DNA of 11,811 nt from JAUPVL01 sp964512085 (lineage in GTDB: Bacteria; Patescibacteriota; Saccharimonadia; CAILAD01; BJGX01). The DNA lies in the NCBI GenBank assembly GCA_964512085.1, contig CAZEIU010000024.1:1-11811 (forward strand), given 5' to 3'. The translations under genes and the position numbers were made by a program. Below the pieces are notes generated by a model. It saw only the letters and a program-made list of their open reading frames with translations. It was not told where the DNA came from and searched no databases. Every line of letters starts with the position of its first letter. The first letter of the stretch is position 1. Below, one piece after another: positions 7,019 through 11,811 of this stretch.

Positions 7019-7045
7019 GTGACAGATTTTTTATGCCGCTGTCAC
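7019..7045 (-). repeat. Inverted repeat at the pseudokinase-vWA junction
   Basis: GTGACAG (7019-7025) and CTGTCAC (7039-7045) form a 7-bp perfect inverted repeat around a 13-base AT-rich centre. One arm includes the pseudokinase stop codon. It also marks the point where base composition jumps toward GC. It could be an RNA hairpin affecting the two genes' relative expression, or chance. Confidence 0.35.
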
Positions 7046-8142
7046 GCCGGCATGTAAAAGGGACGGTACTGCAGCTTGCCCCGCAATTCTACAAGCATCT
7101 TGCCAAATTCTTCACGTAGTTGCCATGCGCTTTGAGGACGCAGATTTAGCTTTTCAAATAAGCAAGACTGCAAGAATCCACGCTCTCGAGCATGTACACT
7201 ATCTGGCAAAACTCCAGTTACGGGGTTGCCACCAAGCAGCGCTATCATACAACGTGCCGACATCAGAATATCGGTACTTGGCGTAGGTGTTTCTTTTGCT
7301 ATAACCTCTGCCGGGTACCAATCTTGATAATCAGTCTCTACTACGGCAATATATTTGCCGCTAGTATCAAAATCTCTTACACATGCTTGCCAATTTGTTA
7401 GCACAACATCATGCACGTCACCTGTGCCAATTAGCACATTACCAGGCAAAACTGCACCATGAATAACTTTGCGGGAGTGGCAGTAGCCAAGTATGTCTAG
7501 CAAACGGCGCCACATCCAGGCCATGTCGGCTGGGTGAATACCGTCAGGACAAGCTTGCAGAATATCGGCGATAGATACATAGCCCGGTCTAACTTCAAAG
7601 ATATTGGCTTGGCGTCTAACGCCGGCCCCTTCGCTATAAGTTAGGCTCTCTACAAGACTTGGCAACATAGGTAAGTAACCACGTACACCTGGGTTGATTT
7701 CTTCTCGCAAAATTGTCAAAGCTCTCACTTCGTTTTGCATTAAGTCGTTGTCAACAGGTTGTCTAGCAACAGTAAATACTCCAGCGTCGGTATCGTCAAT
7801 AGTGCACTGGTAGGCATTTGCGACGCCACATGGCGTTAGCTCAGCGCCTACTTCATAACTATGAAGTCTTGTTTTTACAGTAACTGTTGGCATAACTCCG
7901 TACTTACCAGAGTTTACTAGTGTAATAGCCCAGTCACGCATTTGACTTAGCCTAGCAAAAGCCTCGGTGGCAATTGTTGAGTTGTCGTTGCGATCAGGGT
8001 GAATTGCTCGACTAAGTTTTCTAAATGTAACTTTAATGCTGGCAAGAACAGAGGCAGTGTCACCCTCGAGCTCGCCAAAAATTTCTTCGGGGCGTTTTGC
8101 GCCGTTTATTCTTAAGGCGATTTGCTCGACCTCGGTGACCAT
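7042..8142 (-). CDS. J-domain protein fused to a degenerate protein kinase domain (pseudokinase)
   Basis: A 366-residue soluble protein. Residues about 25-80 form a J domain with the essential HPD motif (His48-Pro-Asp50 in LSRAIHPDRND), which in the family stimulates the ATPase of an Hsp70 (DnaK). Residues about 90-350 resemble a Ser/Thr protein kinase whose catalytic residues are lost: the VAxK lysine is Arg127 (VARQP), HRDxxxxN reads HGAVLPGN (Asp replaced by Ala230, Asn235 kept), and DFG reads TNW (249-251). It is therefore likely a binding scaffold rather than an active kinase. The start is ATG 8142 with GAAGGG upstream; a TTG at 8175 would add 11 residues without such a site. It is the first gene of the minus-strand cluster, 56 bases before the vWA gene, and divergent from the NrtR-type regulator, which probably controls it. 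Confidence 0.8.
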   Translation of the reverse strand: MVTEVEQIALRINGAKRPEEIFGELEGDTASVLASIKVTFRKLSRAIHPDRNDNSTIATEAFARLSQMRDWAITLVNSGKYGVMPTVTVKTRLHSYEVGAELTPCGVANAYQCTIDDTDAGVFTVARQPVDNDLMQNEVRALTILREEINPGVRGYLPMLPSLVESLTYSEGAGVRRQANIFEVRPGYVSIADILQACPDGIHPADMAWMWRRLLDILGYCHSRKVIHGAVLPGNVLIGTGDVHDVVLTNWQACVRDFDTSGKYIAVVETDYQDWYPAEVIAKETPTPSTDILMSARCMIALLGGNPVTGVLPDSVHARERGFLQSCLFEKLNLRPQSAWQLREEFGKMLVELRGKLQYRPFYMPA

Positions 8143-8223
8143 TGCTGTCCCTTCTTTGTTGTTGGTTGTTGTCAATGAACAGATACTTAAAGATAATATC
8201 TTGGTATCGAATAACTACACAGT

Positions 8224-8251
8224 TTTATCATAACTAACCTTATATTGTCAA
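8224..8251 (-). promoter_or_regulatory. Promoter of the J-pseudokinase / vWA transcript
   Basis: Minus strand: perfect -35 box TTGACA (8251-8246), 16-base spacer, -10 candidate GATAAA (8229-8224). The transcript would have a leader of about 75 bases before ATG 8142. A tandem 11-bp repeat abuts the -35 box. Confidence 0.6.
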
Positions 8252-8273
8252 TTATTTGATAGTTATTTGATAG
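8252..8273 (+). repeat. Tandem 11-bp direct repeat (2 x TTATTTGATAG) next to a -35 box
   Basis: TTATTTGATAG occurs at 8252-8262 and again at 8263-8273 without a gap. The period equals about one helical turn, and the array directly touches the -35 box of the minus-strand promoter. It looks like a phased protein-binding site, possibly an activator site. Confidence 0.55.
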
Positions 8274-8285
8274 TTAGTATTATTT

Positions 8286-8298
8286 ATACACTAAGTAT
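8286..8298 (+). promoter_or_regulatory. Operator-like element 1 (ATACACTAAGTAT)
   Basis: First of three related, partly palindromic elements in the divergent region between the pseudokinase and NrtR-type genes. It lies upstream of both promoters. Confidence 0.45.
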
Positions 8299-8321
8299 CT
8301 ATATCTATCTTAGAGTTAAAA

Positions 8322-8334
8322 ATACACTATGTCA
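8322..8334 (+). promoter_or_regulatory. Operator-like element 2 (ATACACTATGTCA)
   Basis: Second copy, 36 bases from the first, sharing ATACACTA and a T-G/A-T core. It lies just upstream of the -35 box of the NrtR-type gene. Confidence 0.4.
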
Positions 8335-8342
8335 ATAGGTAT

Positions 8343-8371
8343 TTGCGTAAAAAATACATTAAGTGTATAAT
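8343..8371 (+). promoter_or_regulatory. Promoter of the NrtR-type regulator, probably leaderless
   Basis: TTGCGT (8343-8348), a 17-base spacer, and perfect TATAAT (8366-8371). The ATG at 8379 starts 8 bases after the last T, so transcription should begin at or one base before it. Confidence 0.7.
8354..8368 (+). promoter_or_regulatory. Operator-like element 3 (ATACATTAAGTGTAT), overlapping the -10 box
   Basis: Third copy and the most palindromic (ATACA...TGTAT). It covers the spacer and the first bases of the TATAAT box of the NrtR-type gene, so a bound protein should block RNA polymerase. This fits autorepression by the adjacent regulator. Confidence 0.55.
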
Positions 8372-8378
8372 ATCTGGT

Positions 8379-9068
8379 ATGAGTAGTACTAAATTCAACA
8401 AAAGCTTAGCTCAAATTAGAGTAGCGATAGATGTAGTAGTGTTTACGATAGAACAAGACAAACTCAAGACTCTACTGGTAAAAAGAGTTCAAGAGCCATT
8501 TCCTAATAGGTTAGCTCTACCCGGAGGTTTTATATGGGAGAGTGAGCGTTCAATAGACACCGCCAAGCGAATACTGCGTGATAAGACTGGGGTAGAGGGT
8601 GTATTTATAGAGCAACTATTTACTTTTGACGAGGTCGATCGCGACCCACGGGGTAGAGTATTGTCAATTACTTACTACGCCTTGGTATCGGCTGATAAAC
8701 TCACTCAAAGTAACATCTCGCTTGCCAAGCAAGCAATACTACAAGATGTAGATAGCATTAAAGACTTGGCTTTCGACCACGACAAAATTGTTAATTATGC
8801 TCTAGAGAGATTGCGCACCAAGATTCTCTATACCAATACAATCTACTCAATCCTGCCAGAAACTTTTACTTTTGCCCAGCTACAACATGTTTACGAGCTT
8901 ATACTTAGCCAAAAACTCGACAAGCGTAATTTTCGCAAAAAATATCTTTCTCTTGGTTTGATTGAGCCGACCGGCGAAAGCTTGGTTGGTCAGAAACACC
9001 GACCAGCAGCACTGTACAGGTTTGTAAGCTCAAGCCCAACTGAGCTAAACGCCCCATTTATTAGGTAG
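8379..9068 (+). CDS. NrtR-type transcriptional regulator (Nudix domain plus winged helix)
   Basis: A 229-residue protein with the two-domain layout of the NrtR family. The N-terminal Nudix-like domain (about 10-140) contains LALPGGFIWESE and a degenerate Nudix box: where active enzymes have REUxEExGU, this reads RILRDKTGV. The metal-binding glutamates are lost, so it should bind rather than cleave its ligand. The C-terminal domain (about 150-225) has the family's typical PETFTFAQLQ...LYE-type helix and winged-helix end (KKYLSLGLIEPTGES, PAALYRF). Characterised NrtR proteins repress NAD or sugar metabolism genes and are released by ADP-ribose or related nucleotides. The ATG at 8379 is chosen over an in-frame start at 8343, which lies in the -35 box. 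It is divergent from the pseudokinase cluster and ends at a strong bidirectional terminator. Three repeated elements in front of it are likely its operators, one overlapping its own -10 box. Confidence 0.88.
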   Translation: MSSTKFNKSLAQIRVAIDVVVFTIEQDKLKTLLVKRVQEPFPNRLALPGGFIWESERSIDTAKRILRDKTGVEGVFIEQLFTFDEVDRDPRGRVLSITYYALVSADKLTQSNISLAKQAILQDVDSIKDLAFDHDKIVNYALERLRTKILYTNTIYSILPETFTFAQLQHVYELILSQKLDKRNFRKKYLSLGLIEPTGESLVGQKHRPAALYRFVSSSPTELNAPFIR

Positions 9069-9085
9069 CGATATATCACCAAATC

Positions 9086-9126
9086 AATAAAAAACACTCG
9101 ATATATGTAATCGAGTGTTTTTTATT
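9086..9126. terminator. Strong bidirectional rho-independent terminator
   Basis: A 17-bp perfect stem (9086-9102 with 9110-9126) around a 7-base loop: the core CACTCGAT/ATCGAGTG is flanked by an A-run on one side and a T-run on the other, so it works in both directions. It ends the NrtR-type gene on the plus strand and the CBASS transcript on the minus strand. Confidence 0.92.
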
Positions 9127-9177
9127 GGCTGAGCGTCTTGGTCTAGAACTTTGATTACAGGGGTAAATGGGACAAAT

Positions 9178-9200
9178 GAGACACGAAACGGGTATGTCTC
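9178..9200. repeat. Short inverted repeat downstream of the CBASS operon
   Basis: GAGACA (9178-9183) and TGTCTC (9195-9200) flank an 11-base centre. There is no T-run, so it is not a simple terminator. It lies 4 bases beyond the stop of the 397-residue gene. Confidence 0.35.
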
Positions 9201-9203
9201 AGT

Positions 9204-10397
9204 TTATAGAATAATTTCAGTGCCATCTGGTGCTTTTAACGTTCTTCCGTCACCTTTGTCGGCAGCCTTGCTACTTGTTTGCTTTGGCTTCAACTTCTTG
9301 CTCTTCATAACTAAGTTTTTCAGATCTTCTTCGGCCTCATATGCTCTTACTCGGCCGTTAAGGTAACCAAGTCTATATGAAATGCCATCACTCATAAGTC
9401 GCCAATTGGTGTCCTCTAGCGCGTTATCGACTAGCTTTTTCAATGCCTTTCTGCTGTCGTAATCATTACGATCAGATTTACTATCCAGGCAACTGAAGCC
9501 AACATATATATCACGACCCATTTCGGGTTTATCCAGGTGAAACTCTATATAACCAGCCTTATCGAGTGGTTCTGATAGTAGTGGTATTAACTCGGCAATT
9601 TTTGGCTTCTTCATATCTTTTACGGCATCATAGATGTGCTTGTTGTCCTGCTTCTCTTTCATTTCTTTACCAAGCCGAGCCATATCTTCAAGCCCTTTGC
9701 GAATAGCAAACAAATGATCGCGAAACTCTTTGTCGTACAGGCAGTAGTGCGCACGATCTTTTTCGAAATCTGGGTCTGGCTTTTCTTCCTTGGCTCCAAT
9801 GTCCAACTTTTCTTTGAAGTTGTGTTTACATTTGGGGCAACTGTACGTGATAGTTATAAATTTCTTGGATTTGGTAGTTTTGTGAGTAACTTCAGTGCCG
9901 CACTCAGGGCAGACTGTTCGCTTCACCTTCCAAGCGGTGCCATCTTCCCAGAATGCGCTATTTTTGTCGCAGTGCGGACACTTGAGCATAAATAATACTT
10001 CTTCAGCGTCGTCATGTTTGGCGTTTTCTTTACGATGCATGAGTGATTTATCTGTTATTCGGAGACCTTGCTTTTTGCAGTGACTGCACAGCGGCTCTTC
10101 ATGGAGACGCGCAGAGGCAATTTGATCGTCTTTTGATTCATCACGAGCAATCCATTCATTGATTTGTTGCTCACGATTTTCGTAACGCCGGAGTAGTTCG
10201 TTTCCGATGGTCTGCATATAGAACATATTTAGCAGAAAAGCGTTGCCAGGACGGTCGATTTTATCGTCCTTAGGCAATTTTTGTTTAAACTCATCATGAA
10301 AATTGTCGTAGTAGTGGATGTGATCGCGAGCATAATCAACCGTTAATCGGTCGTGCAGGTCTTCATAGTACTGGCGCTCTTTTAGATGAGTGTACAC
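9204..10397 (-). CDS. Unrecognised 397-residue double zinc-ribbon protein, third gene of the CBASS operon
   Basis: I do not recognise the family. Residues 1-100 are helical, charged and rich in Asp, His and Tyr. Four CxxC knuckles follow at Cys104/107, 140/143, 163/166 and 187/190; the last two (CPECG and CPKC) form a classical zinc ribbon and the first two a likely second one. Residues 200-280 are charged and helical; 280-350 look like an alpha/beta domain (YIEFHLDKPEMGRDIYVGF...GYLNGRVRAYE). The tail is Lys-rich and low-complexity. No membrane segment is seen. It begins with GTG at 10397, 4 bases after the Cap15 stop, with AAGGGT overlapping that gap; an in-frame TAG lies just upstream, so the start cannot be much earlier. 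It shares strand and transcript with Cap15 and the CD-NTase and ends at the bidirectional terminator. It may be a CBASS accessory protein or an unrelated nucleic-acid-binding passenger. Confidence 0.8.
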   Translation of the reverse strand: MYTHLKERQYYEDLHDRLTVDYARDHIHYYDNFHDEFKQKLPKDDKIDRPGNAFLLNMFYMQTIGNELLRRYENREQQINEWIARDESKDDQIASARLHEEPLCSHCKKQGLRITDKSLMHRKENAKHDDAEEVLFMLKCPHCDKNSAFWEDGTAWKVKRTVCPECGTEVTHKTTKSKKFITITYSCPKCKHNFKEKLDIGAKEEKPDPDFEKDRAHYCLYDKEFRDHLFAIRKGLEDMARLGKEMKEKQDNKHIYDAVKDMKKPKIAELIPLLSEPLDKAGYIEFHLDKPEMGRDIYVGFSCLDSKSDRNDYDSRKALKKLVDNALEDTNWRLMSDGISYRLGYLNGRVRAYEAEEDLKNLVMKSKKLKPKQTSSKAADKGDGRTLKAPDGTEIIL

Positions 10398-10401
10398 ACC
10401 C

Positions 10402-11013
10402 TTATTCTACGCCTACCCTCTTGAGCGTAATAGTTCCGGTTCGATTCCGAGCGTTGAAATATGTACCCTTAACAGTGCCATTTTTCCTAAAAACTAAATT
10501 AGCGGTGCCGTCGTGCGGCTGCATATCCTTATCAGCTATAGCATTAAATGGATCGTTTTTATAGCTGTAAATTAATCTAGTTGACTTACCATCAATATCA
10601 AATTGACTGGCCGTGTAGGAATAAGAATGAGATGTATCATTTGATGTAGTTGTGTAAATCACCATTTTAGTCCAATCTTGAACTAGCTCAATCTCGAGAG
10701 GAATTGTTGTTTTCTTGTAAGAAGAAACTAACTCACCCTTGTATTTGCCGTTGATATTGGTCACGGTTGGAAACCCAATATACTTCAGCGCCGTTATTTT
10801 CCAGGCAGCTTTGTTGTAGATGACAAATAAAAGCCCGTATAGAAATCCGAAGGATGGACCTGCGCTGATCCATGGCTCCAATTCACCCAGGGCGTCTATC
10901 TGACCGATTAAGTTGTTTGCGAGCGGGGTGAGTAGTGCGCAAAGAAGGCCGATAACCATGTAGGCACGAAGCCGATCAATATTAACTGCGTAAGAATGCA
11001 TTCCACTACTCAT
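10402..11013 (-). CDS. cap15: Cap15-type CBASS effector (two TM helices plus beta-barrel)
   Basis: Cap15 is the membrane effector of some CBASS anti-phage systems: its C-terminal beta-barrel binds a cyclic dinucleotide, the protein oligomerises and disrupts the inner membrane, killing the infected cell. This 203-residue protein has that layout. Two hydrophobic helices lie at about residues 15-37 (YMVIGLLCALLTPLANNLIG) and 48-68 (SFGFLYGLLFVIYN). From about 82 comes a beta-rich domain beginning with PTVTNINGKYKGEL, close to the family's N-x-x-G-x-W/Y-x-G opening, then DWTKMVIYTTTSNDTSHSY, LIYSYKNDP, HDGTANLVF and a GTYFNARNRTGTI end. These features match the SMODS-associated two-TM beta-barrel family well. 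The ATG follows GGTGAGC at suitable spacing, one base after the CD-NTase stop. The neighbouring cyclase gives strong support. Confidence 0.9.
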   Translation of the reverse strand: MSSGMHSYAVNIDRLRAYMVIGLLCALLTPLANNLIGQIDALGELEPWISAGPSFGFLYGLLFVIYNKAAWKITALKYIGFPTVTNINGKYKGELVSSYKKTTIPLEIELVQDWTKMVIYTTTSNDTSHSYSYTASQFDIDGKSTRLIYSYKNDPFNAIADKDMQPHDGTANLVFRKNGTVKGTYFNARNRTGTITLKRVGVE

Positions 11014-11014
11014 A

Positions 11015-11811
11015 TCAGCTCACCATCTCTTCTGCTAGCGCTCGAGTAACATTTTTTGCAGTAACCGGTGAAAAGTTACCGGGATCTGTGACGAAAAGAT
11101 CGTGGATACCATCCACTGAAGTGAATTTTGAAAAATCAACTGATAGTAGCCACCCGAGTAAGGCCGTTAGTCTTGTGTGGTGATCGTCACTAAAGACCTC
11201 ATTAGGAGCATTGTATGTCATGCATTCAAGTAAATATCCGGGTGCATGGCTTGGGTCAACCCTTCCTGACTGTACAGCCCTTCGCTTAAGGTGTTTCAAT
11301 TGCCGAACTGCAGGCTTGTAGTTGCTACTGGTGGCAATGTTTTTTGCCTCACCGTTGGCTATATGAACTTTTGGATAGTTAATGATCACTGGTCCTTTTT
11401 GCGTGAAGATTTTGACACCTTCAATATATCGTCCTTTAGTTATACTATCGTAACTTGTGTATATCCTATGTTGTATGGCGGGCACAACATCCGCATCAAC
11501 GTAACCTTCTGATTTATCTACGCGGATGCATTTATTTTTTGCATTTACCTTGTCTGAGCCGAAACGTCCTACGAGTGCTGCTATAGCATCAGCCCTTAGT
11601 TCTTTTGCGCCATATGTGGCGCTTGAATGGTCATTGTCATAAGCCATTTTCTGTAGCAGAGGCAGTCGACTAGTATCGGCAATCCATGATGATCGAAGCA
11701 TAACAACAACGTCAACGTCCGCATCACCTCGTATATTCGTTGCATTAGCATACGAGCCTTGCAAAAAGATATCAATGTTATGTCGCTTAATATTTTCGTT
11801 ATTCTCTAGGG
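11015..11811 (-). CDS. CBASS CD-NTase (cGAS/DncV-like nucleotidyltransferase), N-terminus outside window
   Basis: This enzyme should make a cyclic di- or trinucleotide signal when a phage is sensed. The frame is open through the window edge; a TTG at 11764 is internal (its context reads DIFLQGSYANAT), so the true start lies a few dozen bases beyond. About 264 residues are visible. The nucleotidyltransferase signature is QGSYANATN with Asp31 and Asp33 in the DVDV that follows (visible numbering), matching the hG[GS]x9-13[DE]h[DE]h rule. The third metal-binding Asp is in GYVDADVVPAI. The rest has the OAS-like helical half, including LKHLKRRAVQ and YLLECMTYNAP. All three catalytic carboxylates are present, so it should be active. 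The Q-G-S-Y-A-N context resembles clades that make dinucleotides, but I cannot assign the clade or product. It is co-transcribed with Cap15, one base apart. Confidence 0.92.
   Translation of the reverse strand, partial: LENNENIKRHNIDIFLQGSYANATNIRGDADVDVVVMLRSSWIADTSRLPLLQKMAYDNDHSSATYGAKELRADAIAALVGRFGSDKVNAKNKCIRVDKSEGYVDADVVPAIQHRIYTSYDSITKGRYIEGVKIFTQKGPVIINYPKVHIANGEAKNIATSSNYKPAVRQLKHLKRRAVQSGRVDPSHAPGYLLECMTYNAPNEVFSDDHHTRLTALLGWLLSVDFSKFTSVDGIHDLFVTDPGNFSPVTAKNVTRALAEEMVS

Noticed and set aside
6293..7057. Long plus-strand open frame of 254 codons opposite the vWA gene
   Set aside because: The minus strand encodes a clear MIDAS-bearing vWA domain with a good ribosome binding site. 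The plus-strand frame has no recognisable motif and arises from the high GC content; the other overlapping frames in 5821-6972 are rejected for the same reason.
9127..9203. Possible recombination (att) site or recombinase remnant in the 77 bases beyond the bidirectional terminator
   Set aside because: The stretch has a small inverted repeat and a GGGACA/GAGACA similarity, but I found no second copy in the window and no integrase, so there is no support.
9636..9995. Plus-strand open frames of 119 and 62 codons within 9636-10083
   Set aside because: They are antisense to the CxxC zinc knuckles of the 397-residue gene, which show protein-level order; no promoter or ribosome binding site precedes them.
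1..11811. Recoding of UGA as glycine (as in Gracilibacteria and SR1)
   Set aside because: TGA ends the first gene, the pseudokinase and the CD-NTase at sensible family positions, the last one a single base before the Cap15 start, so the standard code fits.
1..11811. CRISPR arrays, tRNA or rRNA genes, insertion sequences
   Set aside because: No regularly spaced repeats, no tRNA cloverleaf or rRNA-like stretch, and no transposase frame were seen; reading by eye could miss a diverged tRNA.

Overview
The window looks like a piece of a small, AT-leaning bacterial genome with the standard code (TGA ends several genes). The gene set and style suggest Candidatus Saccharibacteria (TM7) or a related CPR lineage: compact genes, promoters that sit almost on the start codon, and an isolated type 1 isopentenyl-diphosphate isomerase beside cysS. 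The taxonomic call is an inference from gene content, not proven by a marker gene.

Layout. (1) 1-2474, plus strand: the end of an unrecognised gene with a terminator, then a DEDDh exonuclease and cysteinyl-tRNA synthetase, apparently one transcript. (2) 2451-3495, minus strand: idi, overlapping the end of cysS convergently, and a 141-residue protein with a C-x-H...C-x2-C motif. (3) 3591-8142, minus strand: the most unusual block. In transcription order it holds a J-domain protein fused to a degenerate protein kinase, a strikingly GC-rich vWA protein, a diverged adenylosuccinate synthetase homologue, an HD-type phosphohydrolase, and a 42-residue protein made of DnaJ-like CxxCGGxG zinc motifs. 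(4) 8379-9068, plus strand: a divergently transcribed NrtR-type regulator (degenerate Nudix domain plus winged helix). The shared intergenic region carries three copies of an ATACACTAAGTAT-like element and a tandem 11-bp repeat. (5) 9204-11811, minus strand, separated by a strong bidirectional terminator: a CBASS operon. It has a CD-NTase (N-terminus cut by the window edge), a Cap15 two-TM/beta-barrel effector, and a third gene for a 397-residue double zinc-ribbon protein.

How the genes may work together. Block 5 should be an anti-phage system: the CD-NTase makes a cyclic nucleotide on infection and Cap15 disrupts the inner membrane. Block 3 plus its NrtR regulator reads as a nucleotide-linked stress or conflict module. 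A vWA protein, a pseudokinase with chaperone-recruiting parts (J domain in one protein, DnaJ-like zinc motifs in another), a PurA-fold ligase whose aspartate-binding loop is replaced, and an HD hydrolase that could act on nucleotides all sit under an apparently nucleotide-sensing repressor. I know no described system with this composition; its function is inferred from parts only.
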